A DNA stretch of 64,000 nt from Oceanobacter kriegii DSM 6294 (GCF_000422845.1 NZ_AUGV01000003.1:186001-250000); one strand, 5' to 3'. Positions 1 to 9,261 are shown, numbered from the stretch's first letter. Numbers and translations are program-made. The notes: generated from the letters alone by a model not told the origin.

Positions 1-250
1 GCTCAGCCCGGGCGCCAACCAGACCCACCAGGCCTTGTGACGATGTCAGGCTGACACGACCCACCGCTTCCTGCTTGAGGCCTTCGGTGGCCATCAACAC
101 ATAGCGTTTGGTGTCGTTATCGAGCAGGTAAACCGAACACACCTCGGTGTTCATGGCTTCCCGAATTCTTGCTACTACGACGCGCAGCGCATCCGACAAA
201 TCGGTGGCTGTACTGACTTCCTGTACAATGCGGCGCAGTATGTCGAGCAT
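1..250 (-). CDS. ptsP: Phosphoenolpyruvate-protein phosphotransferase PtsP, N-terminal part (cut by window edge)
   Basis: Only the first 83 or so codons are inside the window; the gene runs off the left edge. The reading starts MLDILRRIVQEV and continues through VCSVYLLDND and MATEGL, which is the start of the GAF domain of PtsP (enzyme I-Ntr). This protein transfers phosphate from PEP to the nitrogen-related phosphotransferase system. The gene begins 6 bp after the rppH stop, so the two form one operon in the usual gammaproteobacterial order rppH-ptsP. The catalytic enzyme I domains lie outside the window, so the assignment rests on the GAF segment plus context. Confidence 0.85.
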   Translation of the reverse strand, partial: MLDILRRIVQEVSTATDLSDALRVVVARIREAMNTEVCSVYLLDNDTKRYVLMATEGLKQEAVGRVSLTSSQGLVGLVGARAE

Positions 251-256
251 ATAACC

Positions 257-751
257 TCAGGTGTTGAGTTTGCGTTGCAAGCGAGCAATCTTGGGTGACA
301 GCTCGGTCATGGCCCGGCGGTAAACGTCACGTTTGAACGCAACGACCTCGCCCAGCGGGAACCAGTAACTGACCCAATTCCAACCATCGAATTCCGGTTT
401 TTCATTGGCATCCACCTTGATGCTGGCGTCACCGGACACCAACTTCAGCAAATACCATTTTTGCTTCTGGCCCACACACACCGGCTGCTTGCCCTGACGA
501 ATCATTCGTTTGGGAAGGCGATACCTCAACCAGCCGCGGGTACAGCCCAGAATCTGTACGTCACTTTTTGCCAGCCCGACTTCTTCTTGCAGTTCCCGGT
601 ACAACGCATGTTCGGGAGACTCCCCCTGCTTGATACCACCTTGAGGGAACTGCCAGGCATCCTGTCCGATTCGCTTGGCCCACAGAACCTGACCAACATC
701 GTTGCAGATAATGATGCCTACATTCGGGCGGTAACCCTGATCATCAATCAC
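257..751 (-). CDS. rppH: RNA pyrophosphohydrolase (Nudix hydrolase)
   Basis: This 164-residue protein has the N-terminal [12 protein letters not shown] block typical of RppH/NudH and a full Nudix box at residues 38-60 (GGIKQGE...RELQEEVG) carrying the metal-binding glutamates. RppH removes pyrophosphate from the 5' end of triphosphorylated mRNA and so triggers RNase E-dependent decay. Length fits the family (about 160-175 residues). It is followed 6 bp later by ptsP on the same strand. The upstream 300 bp (752-1059) separates it from a divergent HAD gene and shows no further gene. Confidence 0.95.
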   Translation of the reverse strand: MIDDQGYRPNVGIIICNDVGQVLWAKRIGQDAWQFPQGGIKQGESPEHALYRELQEEVGLAKSDVQILGCTRGWLRYRLPKRMIRQGKQPVCVGQKQKWYLLKLVSGDASIKVDANEKPEFDGWNWVSYWFPLGEVVAFKRDVYRRAMTELSPKIARLQRKLNT

Positions 752-1059
752 AATGCCATCCGAGAAATATTACAGACCTGCAAAACTTGCCCATTTCGGT
801 CAAAAGGTCAAGACGCAACCGCTATTTGCCGCAGGTCAGGCCCCTGCCGGGCAATGTTTCAGAGTCTGGTTATTATTGTCAGGGACCCGTCAGGCCAGAA
901 ACCAGCGTCGTGACTCATCAACACCCTGCTATCCAGAGCAGACAATGGGTGATGCAGAGGGCCCCAAGACTCTATGTTACGCCCAAAGAATTATAAGGAA
1001 AGGCGCGTTTATTCGGCATAGAATACTGTTCTTTTGTGTAACCTGCGCGGGAGAATCTC
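752..1059. other. Divergent intergenic region rppH / HAD phosphatase
   Basis: About 300 bp between two divergent genes. ORFs reading through it are not family-like and overlap rppH. A TAGAAT hexamer at 1019-1024 is a possible -10 for the rightward gene, without a convincing -35. No RNA gene was recognised. Confidence 0.4.
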
Positions 1060-1716
1060 TTGGCTCTGGCAATCTTCGACCTCGACCACACGCTGCTGTC
1101 GGCAGACAGCGACCACGCTTTTGGACAATATCTGGTGGACCGTGGTCTGGTCGACCCGGAAGTTCACAAATATCGTAATGATGTGTTTTACGAACAGTAC
1201 AAAGCGGGCACACTGAACATTCACGAGTACCTCGACTTTGCCCTCAAGCCGCTGACCACCTATCCGCTGGAGCAGATGCTGGCCGAGCGCGACACCTTTC
1301 TGGAACAACGCATCAAGCCGCTGATCCCCAGGAAGGCCCGCGATATCCTGCAAAAACACCGCGATCAGGGCGATACCATCCTGATCATCACCGCCACCAA
1401 TGGCTTTGTTACCTACCCGATTGCGGAAGAGCTGGGCGTTGAGCACATCATCGCGCCACACCCGGAAATGAAAGATGGCCAATACACCGGCGCCATCGAA
1501 GGCATTCCGAGCTTTCAGGAAGGCAAGGTAACCCGTCTGATTGAGTGGCTGGAACAGCATGCCATGAGCATGAAAGACGCCTGGTTCTACAGCGATTCCC
1601 GCAACGACCTGCCGCTGCTGCGACTGGTCAGCAACCCGGTAGCGGTCGACCCCGACCCAACCCTGAGTGCGGAAGCGGAACGTCTGGGCTGGCCAATCAT
1701 CTCACTGAGAGACTGA
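1060..1716 (+). CDS. HAD-IB family hydrolase (SerB-like phosphatase)
   Basis: This 218-residue protein begins with the HAD nucleophile motif FDLDHTLL (D7 nucleophile, D9 acid/base). It has the Thr motif in ILIITATNG, a Lys near EGKVTRL, and the metal-binding YSDSRNDLPLL motif towards the C terminus. That order is typical of the HAD-IB subfamily (TIGR01490-like), cytosolic phosphatases often annotated as phosphoserine phosphatase-like. The start is a TTG at 1060 preceded by GGGAGA; no ATG fits the conserved N terminus. The substrate cannot be read from sequence. The imelysin-like gene starts 26 bp downstream and may be co-transcribed. Confidence 0.85.
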   Translation: MALAIFDLDHTLLSADSDHAFGQYLVDRGLVDPEVHKYRNDVFYEQYKAGTLNIHEYLDFALKPLTTYPLEQMLAERDTFLEQRIKPLIPRKARDILQKHRDQGDTILIITATNGFVTYPIAEELGVEHIIAPHPEMKDGQYTGAIEGIPSFQEGKVTRLIEWLEQHAMSMKDAWFYSDSRNDLPLLRLVSNPVAVDPDPTLSAEAERLGWPIISLRD

Positions 1717-1742
1717 TTCCACCTGCCGACAAGGAGTCCGAT

Positions 1743-2930
1743 ATGCACTGGCCCATCCATCGCAGCAGCGGCATAACCGCCATTGCCATGGCACTGTTGT
1801 TGACCGCCTGTGGCGATGCGCCCGAGCCGAGCCGCCTGCAAACCCCGGCGGTGCCGGACACCATGCTGAGCCACGATGATGAGCAGGAAGCCTTTAACCA
1901 GCACCTGCTGCATCTGGCCAATGACGGCCACGTGCAACTGGCCGCCAGTGCCAACGCCCTCGACGACGCCATTCAGCAGTTTCTGGCAGCACCGGACGAC
2001 GCCGGGCTGCAATACGCCCGCCGCCAATGGCAGGAAGCCTACAGCGCCCTGTTGCGGGTGCGCCTGTTTGGCTATCTGCCGATCACCGATCCGGTTGAAT
2101 GGCAGCGTCAGCGCAGTGGTTACCGGGATTTGATGCAGCAGCTGGACAGCTGGCCGATTGAAGGGGGCTATCTGGATTACCTGCCCGGCTACCCGCACAC
2201 CGGTATCGTTAATGACTTGGCCCTGCCACTGACCACCGAAGCGCTGTTGCAACAACATCGTTCGATTGATCCCTGGTCGGCCAGTGTCGGCTTTCATGTG
2301 GTCGAGTTTCTGTTGTGGGGCAGTGATGGCCAGCGCCCGGCCAGTGATTTTCTGGCTGCCGAGCCGGACCCGAACAACGACGCACCGGGCCATCGCCATC
2401 GTGACCGTCGCCGCAGTTACCTGACCCTTGCCAGCCAACTGCTGCGGGAACACGCCAGCCAGCTGCAACAACGCTGGGAACCACAGACCGGCTACTACGC
2501 CCGCTTGATGAACGACAGCCTGCCAAGCGCCGCGTTAACCGCAGCCCTGATCGCGACCCAGCACTGGTTGGACGCTGCCCGCCAGCATCAGCAAAACGAG
2601 GATGTACGCAGTGAGTTCAGCGGCCAGCAGTACGCTGAACAACAGGCTCTGGAAGATCAGGCCCTGCTGCAAGGATTGAGGAATTGGCTGCAAGGAACGA
2701 ACAGCGACCCCGGCGCCCTGCCCATCGTGCTGGCTGACGAACCGGATTTACTGGATCGCTGGCAGGTCATACTGGCCACGGCTGGCGCTTCAGAAATGGC
2801 ACCGGAGCCTGCTCCAGAATCAGCTCCCGAGAACACTCCCGAACCGCTGACAGCCGCCAAATTGGATTACCTGCAAGGGCTGCTGGATGAAACCGCCACG
2901 GCGTTGAATATCCGCATCCACGGTTATTAA
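1743..2930 (+). CDS. Imelysin-like periplasmic lipoprotein
   Basis: The predicted 395-residue protein has a lipoprotein signal peptide (MALLLTAC, lipidated Cys at about residue 23). It also has the imelysin signature GFHVVEFLLWG with the GxHxxE-type core at residues 183-188. Imelysin/EfeO/ICMP-family proteins are periplasmic or outer-membrane-anchored and are linked to iron or heme uptake, although peptidase activity is doubtful in most. The start chosen (ATG 1743, after an AAGGAG sequence) gives the signal peptide; an open frame continues upstream but lies inside the HAD gene. A short acidic Pro/Glu-rich stretch (APEPAPESAPENTPE) sits near the C terminus and is probably a linker. No iron-transport partner is adjacent. 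Confidence 0.8.
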   Translation: MHWPIHRSSGITAIAMALLLTACGDAPEPSRLQTPAVPDTMLSHDDEQEAFNQHLLHLANDGHVQLAASANALDDAIQQFLAAPDDAGLQYARRQWQEAYSALLRVRLFGYLPITDPVEWQRQRSGYRDLMQQLDSWPIEGGYLDYLPGYPHTGIVNDLALPLTTEALLQQHRSIDPWSASVGFHVVEFLLWGSDGQRPASDFLAAEPDPNNDAPGHRHRDRRRSYLTLASQLLREHASQLQQRWEPQTGYYARLMNDSLPSAALTAALIATQHWLDAARQHQQNEDVRSEFSGQQYAEQQALEDQALLQGLRNWLQGTNSDPGALPIVLADEPDLLDRWQVILATAGASEMAPEPAPESAPENTPEPLTAAKLDYLQGLLDETATALNIRIHGY

Positions 2931-2934
2931 ACAG

Positions 2935-2960
2935 CCGCTGATCGGTTAACCGATCAGCGG
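2935..2960. terminator. 26-bp perfect palindrome after the imelysin-like gene
   Basis: A perfect palindrome centred at 2947/2948 (core CTGATCGGTTAACCGATCAG) starts 4 bp after the TAA. There is no U-tract, so it is either a weak bidirectional terminator or part of the adjoining repeat; its right arm ATCAGCGG is also the first part of the tandem unit. Confidence 0.5.
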
Positions 2961-3073
2961 GTTGAAAATCCACCCCACCGCTAAAATCAGCGGGTTGGCA
3001 GAACCACCCCCACCGCCAAAATCAGCGGGTTGGCAGAATCACCCCACCGCCAACATCAGCGGGTTGGCAGAAC
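2953..3073. repeat. Tandem repeat, unit 33-35 bp, overlapping the 3' end of rlmI
   Basis: Three units start at 2953, 2986 and 3021, each beginning ATCAGCGGGTTG and ending with an ACCGCYAAM block. A fourth partial unit starts at 3055. The fourth copy contains the rlmI stop codon (3056-3058, complement) and its last codons (Leu-Pro-Thr-Arg). The array therefore looks like outward amplification of the 3' end of rlmI. Confidence 0.85.
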
Positions 3074-4261
3074 CCGCGCAAATACCGCTTTCAGGTAGCG
3101 GGTTTCCGGGATGGCCGGTACCACCGGATGGTCAGCACCCTGACCGCCAACGTGTTGAATCAGTACATCGCGGTCCAGCTCACGACCGAGGGTACGGAGG
3201 ATTTCCGGCAAACGGCCTTCCGCCAGGTGCATGGAGCAGGACCCCGCCACCAGCACACCATCACGGTTCAACAACCGCATCGCCAGCTGGTTCAGACGGT
3301 GGTAAGCCTGTTCACCGGCCTTGATGTCCTTGCGACGTGGAATAAAGGCTGGCGGATCAACGATGATAACGTCGAACTTCTCGCCCTGTTCCTTGAGGTT
3401 ACGCAACGCCTGAAAGGCATCGCCTTCCCAGCAGTGCATTTTTTCTTCAACGCCGTTCAGGGTGGCGTTCTGCTCAACCCAATCCAACGCGAAGCCAGAG
3501 GCATCCACACAATGTACTTCGCTGGCGCCATGATTGGCCGCCTGCACGCCCCAACCACCGACATAGCTGAACACGTCCAGCACACGCTTGCCGCCCACCA
3601 GACGGTTAACCACAGCGCGGTTTTCACGATGGTCGTAGAACCAACCGGTTTTCTGACCTTCCAGCACCGGAGCCATAAAGCGGGTGCCGTTTTCAATTAA
3701 CGGCGCACAGCCATCTTCCAACGCCCCGTGAACCACTTCCACGTACTCAGGCAGGCCTTCCACCGCGCGCAATTTGCCGTCATTTTTCAGCACCACGCAT
3801 TCAGGCGACACCACTTTCATGATGGCGTCGACGATGTCCTGCTTCATGGCTTCCATCAATGGGCTGGAAATCTGCGCCACCAAAACGTCACCAAAGCGGT
3901 CGATGACCAGACCTGGCAAACCGTCGCTGTCGCCATACACCCAGCGGTAACAACCACCCGGGTACCACAGCTCACGGCTGCTGAGCGCAATTTTCAGACG
4001 ATGCACAATCAGCGAGCTGTCCAGCTGCTGACGGCTGTCGCGGCTGATCAGACGGGCGCAGATCAGTTGCTCCGGGCTTACCACAGCACTGCCCAGCGCC
4101 TTGCCATTGGCGGCTTCGATCACCACCTGTGTGCCTGGCTGCATGCCTTTCAGCGGCGTGGCGGCAATATCCACTTCGTTGCTGTATACCCACAGGTGGC
4201 CGGATTTCAGACGGCGCTCGGCCTTGGGCTTGAGTCGCAAAACAGGGAGGGCTGGAGACAT
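3056..4261 (-). CDS. rlmI: 23S rRNA m5C methyltransferase RlmI-like
   Basis: The protein is 401 residues if started at the ATG complementary to 4259-4261 (MSPALPVLRLKP). The open frame extends 22 codons further, but that part is not conserved. An N-terminal PUA-like domain (RRLKSGHLWVYSNEV) is followed by a Rossmann methyltransferase with VLDVFSYVGGWGVQAA (SAM motif I), DVIIVDPPAF (motif IV) and AGSCSMH, the latter holding the cysteine expected of RNA m5C enzymes. RlmI methylates 23S rRNA C1962 in E. coli. The gene converges on the imelysin-like gene, and its stop codon lies in a tandem repeat array. Confidence 0.9.
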   Translation of the reverse strand: MSPALPVLRLKPKAERRLKSGHLWVYSNEVDIAATPLKGMQPGTQVVIEAANGKALGSAVVSPEQLICARLISRDSRQQLDSSLIVHRLKIALSSRELWYPGGCYRWVYGDSDGLPGLVIDRFGDVLVAQISSPLMEAMKQDIVDAIMKVVSPECVVLKNDGKLRAVEGLPEYVEVVHGALEDGCAPLIENGTRFMAPVLEGQKTGWFYDHRENRAVVNRLVGGKRVLDVFSYVGGWGVQAANHGASEVHCVDASGFALDWVEQNATLNGVEEKMHCWEGDAFQALRNLKEQGEKFDVIIVDPPAFIPRRKDIKAGEQAYHRLNQLAMRLLNRDGVLVAGSCSMHLAEGRLPEILRTLGRELDRDVLIQHVGGQGADHPVVPAIPETRYLKAVFARVLPTR

Positions 4262-4406
4262 GGCAGTGATTCCGCGGTCAGGTTGATGGTGCAAAAAGCG
4301 GCGCATTATATCGGACGAAGCTGTCAAACGCCGAATCCTCTGTGACGTTTCGTTTCCACACCGGTACGGGTGGATTTTTTGCCTACACTAACGGGGACAT
4401 AACGAC

Positions 4407-5297
4407 GTGGACGTTTTCATGGCCCAGACGTTAACCGACGAGCAAATCCAGTGCATCCTGCAAGGCATCAAGATTCCACCGCAGCCCCAGATTCTGGTCG
4501 ATCTGCAAATGGAACAGGTCATGCCCGAGCCGGATATCCAGCGCATTTCTGAGTTGATACAGCAAGACGTTGGACTGGCAGGCACCATTCTGAAAGTGGT
4601 GAATTCGTCGTTTTTTGGCCTCAAAAACCGCATCACCTCGATCAATCAGGCAGTCAATCTGATCGGCATTGCCAGTGTCATCAACCTGGTTAACGGCCTG
4701 TCGATCAAAAGCCAGATGAGCGACGAAACCATCGTCACCATGAACCGTTTCTGGGACACTGCCACCGATATTGCCCAGGTCGCCACCCAGATTGCCAAAC
4801 AGGTGGGTTACCCCAACCCCGACATGGCCTATCTGCTGGGGCTGTTTCACAACGCCGGTATTCCACTGTTGATGAGCCGCTACGACAATTATCTGGATGT
4901 GATGGAGCGTTCCTATGCGCACCCGGAAAAGCGCGTGGTGGATGTCGAAAACGCCGAGCTCAGCACTAACCATGCGGTGATTGGCTATTACACCGCCAAG
5001 TCCTGGCACCTGCCGAAAATCCTCTGTGATGTGATTGCCGAACACCACAGCGCCACCCGCGTATTCAACGCCAGTCACCAAAAGGACTCCGAGGGAAAAA
5101 CCTTGCTGGCGATCCTGAAAATGGCCGAACACGTGTGCGGTAACTATCGCATTCTGGGTAAGCAAGAAGTCGATCAGGAGTGGGAGCTGATCAAGGACGA
5201 AGTACTGACGTACCTGGGCTTGGGAGCCTATGACATGGAGCAGATGGAGGCGCACTTTGAAGAGCTGGGCATCGGTTTGCGCAGCTACAGCTGGTAG
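4407..5297 (+). CDS. HDOD domain protein
   Basis: This 296-residue cytosolic protein carries an HDOD domain over roughly residues 20-215. Diagnostic segments are ISELIQQDVGLAGTILKVVNSSFFGLKNRITSI..QAVNLIG and the later LLGLFHNAGIPLL, where catalytic HD pairs are replaced as usual for HDOD. Such proteins act as non-catalytic signalling or scaffold modules, often in motility or c-di-GMP networks. Start is either GTG 4407 (ACGGGGAC eight bases upstream) or ATG 4419; I prefer GTG by spacing. It stands alone, convergent with ubiI. Confidence 0.88.
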   Translation: MDVFMAQTLTDEQIQCILQGIKIPPQPQILVDLQMEQVMPEPDIQRISELIQQDVGLAGTILKVVNSSFFGLKNRITSINQAVNLIGIASVINLVNGLSIKSQMSDETIVTMNRFWDTATDIAQVATQIAKQVGYPNPDMAYLLGLFHNAGIPLLMSRYDNYLDVMERSYAHPEKRVVDVENAELSTNHAVIGYYTAKSWHLPKILCDVIAEHHSATRVFNASHQKDSEGKTLLAILKMAEHVCGNYRILGKQEVDQEWELIKDEVLTYLGLGAYDMEQMEAHFEELGIGLRSYSW

Positions 5298-5317
5298 CGC
5301 CATCCTGCACCAGGCCG

Positions 5318-6526
5318 TTACAGCCCCATCGCCGCCATCATCACATGCTGTTTAACCGGCACCAGCCGATCGAACTGCTTCAGACCGATATTACGCAACA
5401 GCCGAATGGCGGGGGCCTCTGCCGCAAACAAGCGTTTGAACCCTTCCATGGCCGCCATGGTGGTCAGGTTGTCGGCCTGACGACGGCGCTGGTAACGCGC
5501 CAGCACCAGTTCATGGCCCGCTGATACGCCACGCTTGTGAGCCGCCAGAATCTCTTCCGCCAGCACCTCCACATCCTTGAAGCCGAGGTTAACCCCCTGC
5601 CCTGCCAGCGGATGAATGGTATGAGCAGCATCGCCAACCAGCACCACACCCGGCAAGGAATAGTGCTTGGCGTGACGCTGACGCAATGGAATGGATTGCC
5701 GTTCAGACACGGCTTCAATCGCACCCACACGGCCTTCAAAAGCCGCCGTCAGCGCCTCACAGAAGCCGTCATCGTCCAACTGCATCAGTTGCTCGGCTTC
5801 CTCAGGCACCGTTGACCAAACGATCGACGCCAGCTGATCGCTGCCCGCCAAAGGCAACAAGGCCAGAGGGCCTTGCGGTCGGAAACGCTGCCAGGCGGTT
5901 TGCTGCATTGAGTGTTCGGTTTTCACCGTGGCAACGATGGCGTGGTGATCGTAATTCCACTCACGAGTGGCAATACCTGCCCACTGGCGCACGCGGGAAT
6001 GCGCGCCGTCAGCGCCCACCACCAGTTTGGCCTCCAGACGAGTACCATCGGCCAGCAGCACCGGGGTGTAACCGTCCGGCGTCTGGTTGTCGATGGCGTT
6101 GACTGGCTGGGCAATGCGCTGGATATCGGTTTGATCACGCACCACCGTATCCAGCGCTGCCAGGGTTTCGCGGTTTTCAACAATATGACCCAGGCAGGGA
6201 GCGTGCAGGTCGGTGCAGTCAAACTCCACCTGGCCGGTACCGTCGGCGTCCCACACCGTCATATGGCGGTAGGGTTTGCGTCGTGCCGGACGTAGATGTT
6301 GCCAGGCACCACAGGCTTCCAACATGCTCTGACTGCGCGCGGTAAGGGCACTGACGCGCAGATCCCATTGATCAACGTCCGTCTGGCTTGATTCTGGTAG
6401 CTCAACCGGACGCGCCAGCGCCGGGTCCACAAGGGCAATGCGCAAGCCGGATGACGCCGCCGCCAGCGTGGCTGCCAGCGCCTGTCCCACCATGCCCGCA
6501 CCAACAATTGCGACATCTACGCGCAT
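5318..6526 (-). CDS. ubiI: FAD-dependent ubiquinone hydroxylase UbiI/VisC-type
   Basis: This 402-residue UbiH/COQ6-family flavoprotein has an N-terminal GxGxxG motif (VGAGMVG, residues 8-14). It also has a C-terminal FAD motif GDAAHTIHPLAGQGVNLGF near residues 295-313, identical in pattern to UbiI/VisC. UbiI hydroxylates C5 of the octaprenylphenol ring in ubiquinone synthesis. It overlaps the 3' end of ubiH by 10 bp, and the order pepP-ubiH-ubiI matches E. coli and Pseudomonas. Distinction from ubiF/coq7-like enzymes rests on motif plus context. Confidence 0.9.
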   Translation of the reverse strand: MRVDVAIVGAGMVGQALAATLAAASSGLRIALVDPALARPVELPESSQTDVDQWDLRVSALTARSQSMLEACGAWQHLRPARRKPYRHMTVWDADGTGQVEFDCTDLHAPCLGHIVENRETLAALDTVVRDQTDIQRIAQPVNAIDNQTPDGYTPVLLADGTRLEAKLVVGADGAHSRVRQWAGIATREWNYDHHAIVATVKTEHSMQQTAWQRFRPQGPLALLPLAGSDQLASIVWSTVPEEAEQLMQLDDDGFCEALTAAFEGRVGAIEAVSERQSIPLRQRHAKHYSLPGVVLVGDAAHTIHPLAGQGVNLGFKDVEVLAEEILAAHKRGVSAGHELVLARYQRRRQADNLTTMAAMEGFKRLFAAEAPAIRLLRNIGLKQFDRLVPVKQHVMMAAMGL

Positions 6527-7806
6527 GGGGATTCTCCAGTCGATTCCGGGGTTCGAATTCGGGCTGCCTGCTGGCCAACACCCATCGCATGCAAGGTCAA
6601 CAGGCGGCGTGGAATATTCATACTGGCTAACGCCATCAGTCCCAGCCCTCGACCAATCGCCATTGCCTTGCCACGGCTGGCAAACACGCGCGGCAGCAAG
6701 TCGCTGGCCATCACCGTGTTGGCCTGATCCTGCTGTTGCTGCTGGACGTAGTCCGTCAGCATGCCGATATCACCTAACGGCTGTCCATGCTGCCATTGCT
6801 GCAACAGCCTTTCAGCCAGGGCCGCGGTATCACGCAAAGCAAGGTTAAAGCCCTGACCGGCCACCGGGTGCAAGCTATGGGCCGCGTTGCCCAGCAAGAC
6901 CAGCCCCTGACGTACCTGTTCGGTACTGCGCACCAGCGCCAGCGGATAACTCTGACGCTGACCCAGTGCCAGAATGCGGCCACAGCGATAGCCGATTTGC
7001 GCCTGCAACTGGCGAATAAATTCGTCGTCCGGGGCGGCTAACATCTGTTCGGCCTGCTCCGGTTCCAGCGTCCAGACCACGGCAAAATGATGTTTGTGCA
7101 GCGGCAAAAACGCCACCGGGCCGTGGTCACTGAAACGCTCGTAAGCCCAATGACCGTGATCCCGATCCATTTCGACCTGAGTCACAATCGCGTGGCTGCC
7201 GTATTCCTTGCGCTGATGTTGAATACCCAACTGCGCTGCCAAACCAGAACGGGCACCGTCGGCCATCACCAGCAAACGGGTAGTCAACTGACGACCGTCC
7301 GACAGACTCAGCTGTGCACCTTCGCCTTGCATCGTCACAGCGTCGACCTGGGTATGTGGCAACAGCGTCAGGCCACCGCCGCCTTGCGGCACTTGTAGCT
7401 CGGCCAGGCCTTTCAACAGCGCTCGCCCCAGCACGGCGTTTTCGACAATGTAGCCCAACGCTTCAACGTTCTGTTCGGTATGGTGCAGGTGGGTTTGGCC
7501 AAAACGGCCGCGATCCGACACCTGAATATGCTCAATGGCACAGGCACGGGAAGCAATCGCGTCCCAGCAGCCCATCTGTTGCAACAACAGACGCGAACCC
7601 CAGGCAAGGGCGGTGGCGCGACCATCAAAGCTGGGGGGCCTCGACAGGATGTCGTCGTCCCACTGGATCGACTGGCGATCAATCAGGCCGACTTTCATAC
7701 CGCTTTGCAGGGCGGGTGACAGCATGTGTACCAGACTGGCACCGGCCATACCGGCGCCCAGAATCAGCACGTCGTAGAGGGTTTCAGAATCGGTCAGTTG
7801 GGTCAT
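6517..7806 (-). CDS. ubiH: 2-octaprenyl-6-methoxyphenol hydroxylase UbiH
   Basis: A 429-residue paralogue of the neighbouring ubiI product. It has the dinucleotide-binding motif ILGAGMAGAS (about residues 15-24) and the C-terminal motif GNAAHSLHPVAGQGFNLALRD. The Asn in GNAA, where UbiI has Asp, is characteristic of UbiH, so it is not a defect. The enzyme hydroxylates ring carbon C1 in ubiquinone synthesis. A 110-bp gap with a GTGTGGCC/GGCCACAC inverted repeat (7826-7850) separates it from pepP. Confidence 0.93.
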   Translation of the reverse strand: MTQLTDSETLYDVLILGAGMAGASLVHMLSPALQSGMKVGLIDRQSIQWDDDILSRPPSFDGRATALAWGSRLLLQQMGCWDAIASRACAIEHIQVSDRGRFGQTHLHHTEQNVEALGYIVENAVLGRALLKGLAELQVPQGGGGLTLLPHTQVDAVTMQGEGAQLSLSDGRQLTTRLLVMADGARSGLAAQLGIQHQRKEYGSHAIVTQVEMDRDHGHWAYERFSDHGPVAFLPLHKHHFAVVWTLEPEQAEQMLAAPDDEFIRQLQAQIGYRCGRILALGQRQSYPLALVRSTEQVRQGLVLLGNAAHSLHPVAGQGFNLALRDTAALAERLLQQWQHGQPLGDIGMLTDYVQQQQQDQANTVMASDLLPRVFASRGKAMAIGRGLGLMALASMNIPRRLLTLHAMGVGQQAARIRTPESTGESPCA

Positions 7807-7825
7807 GTTCTGCTCATGCTTTCAG

Positions 7826-7850
7826 GTGTGGCCAATGTGACCGGCCACAC
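7826..7850. promoter_or_regulatory. Inverted repeat between pepP and ubiH
   Basis: Eight-base perfect arms (GTGTGGCC / GGCCACAC) with a 9-nt loop lie in the 110-bp pepP-ubiH gap. There is no U-tract on either side, so this may be an RNA-processing or attenuation hairpin; function is unknown. Confidence 0.35.
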
Positions 7851-7916
7851 AGTCGCGGTCAAGGCTTCCCGGCCGGAAAGCGGCGATCCACTGCGCACTA
7901 TCAAGGTTGAGGCGTT

Positions 7917-9239
7917 TCAGTCCAGACCTTGCTGGCACAGGGCTTCCACTTCCTCAACGGTCTTCGGTACCGCACGGGTAAGGATTTCACAGCCGTCTTC
8001 GCGCACCACCACATCGTCTTCGATACGGATGCCAATGCCACGCCAGCGGGCGTCAACCGAGTCATCGTCCGGAGCCACATACAAGCCCGGCTCGACGGTC
8101 AACACCATGCCGTTCAACAGCATGCGCGGCTGACCATCAACGCGGTATTCACCAACATCGTGGACATCCATGCCCAGCCAGTGGCCAGTCTTGTGCATGT
8201 AGAAACGGCGGTAGTCACCGGACTCCAGATTGGCTTCCAGCGTGCCCTCAAGCAGCCCCAGATCAATCAGGCCACTGACCAGCACGTTCACCGCAGCGTC
8301 GTGTGGGTCGTTCCAGTGCTTGCCGGCTTTCACTTCGTCAATGGCAGCGTACTGGGCTTGCAGCACCAGCTCGTACAGCGCCTTTTGTTCTGGCGAGAAT
8401 TTGCCATTGGCCGGGAAGGTACGGGTAATGTCAGAGGCGTAATAATCCAGTTCACAACCGGCGTCGATCAGTACCAGATCACCGTCCCTGATTTCCATAT
8501 CGTTGCGGGTGTAGTGCAGGATGCAGGCATTTTCACCGGCGCCAACGATTGACGGGTAGGCCGGCCAACGACTGCCCGCTGCCATAAAGGTGCGGGTGAT
8601 TTCGGCATCCAGCTGGTATTCGTACATGCCCGGCTTCACCATTTGCATGGCACGACAATGGGCTTCGGCGCTGATCTCCGCCGCCCGTTGCATCACGTCG
8701 ACTTCGGCATCGGATTTGATCAACCGCATTTCGTGGAGGATATGATCCAGGCCGCAGAATTCACGCGGTGGACGCGAACCGTTACGCACCTGCGACTTGA
8801 TGTGGTTTACCCAGCCCATCAGGCGCTGGTCAAACTCCGGCGACACACCAAGATTGGCGTAGATACGATCACGGCCTTCAATCAGACCCGGCAGGATGTC
8901 GTCGATGTCGGACACCGGAAAGGCATCATCACAGCCCAACACCTCAGGCGCGGCGTCCGGACCAACCCGACGGCCAGTCCAGGTTTCCATTTGCTTGTCT
9001 TTTTCCTGACAGAACAGCACGTACTCGCCGTGCTCACGGCCAGGGATCAGCACCAGTACGCCTTCTTCCTCGTCGAAGCCGGTGAGGTAGTAAAAATCGC
9101 TGTCCTGCCGGTACAGGTATTCCACATCGCGGTTACGCACGTGGCTGGCTGCCGCAGGAATAATGGCAATGCTGTTCTCGCACAGCTGCGACATCAGTTG
9201 TCCGCGACGGCGCGGGTATTCAGTGGCATCCAGTTTCAT
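7917..9239 (-). CDS. pepP: Xaa-Pro aminopeptidase PepP
   Basis: This 440-residue protein starts at the ATG complementary to 9237-9239 (MKLDATEYPRRRGQL), matching the E. coli length of 441. It has the aminopeptidase P N-terminal domain, then the pita-bread M24B domain with metal ligands in LVLIDAGCELDYYASDITRTFP (two Asp), HKTGHWLGMDVHD (His), VEPGLY (Glu) and GIGIRIEDDV (Glu). It cleaves N-terminal residues before proline. It sits 22 bp downstream of ygfB, as in many gammaproteobacteria. Confidence 0.95.
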   Translation of the reverse strand: MKLDATEYPRRRGQLMSQLCENSIAIIPAAASHVRNRDVEYLYRQDSDFYYLTGFDEEEGVLVLIPGREHGEYVLFCQEKDKQMETWTGRRVGPDAAPEVLGCDDAFPVSDIDDILPGLIEGRDRIYANLGVSPEFDQRLMGWVNHIKSQVRNGSRPPREFCGLDHILHEMRLIKSDAEVDVMQRAAEISAEAHCRAMQMVKPGMYEYQLDAEITRTFMAAGSRWPAYPSIVGAGENACILHYTRNDMEIRDGDLVLIDAGCELDYYASDITRTFPANGKFSPEQKALYELVLQAQYAAIDEVKAGKHWNDPHDAAVNVLVSGLIDLGLLEGTLEANLESGDYRRFYMHKTGHWLGMDVHDVGEYRVDGQPRMLLNGMVLTVEPGLYVAPDDDSVDARWRGIGIRIEDDVVVREDGCEILTRAVPKTVEEVEALCQQGLD

Positions 9240-9261
9240 GCGGCCTCCTGTTGGGTACAAA

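Noticed and set aside
1545-1742. Extended N terminus for the imelysin-like protein from 1545
   Set aside because: The extra 66 codons overlap the HAD gene in another frame, and the lipoprotein signal begins exactly at ATG 1743.
6517-7806. UbiH thought defective because of GNAAH instead of GDAAH
   Set aside because: UbiH orthologues such as E. coli UbiH have GNAA at this position; it is a subfamily mark.
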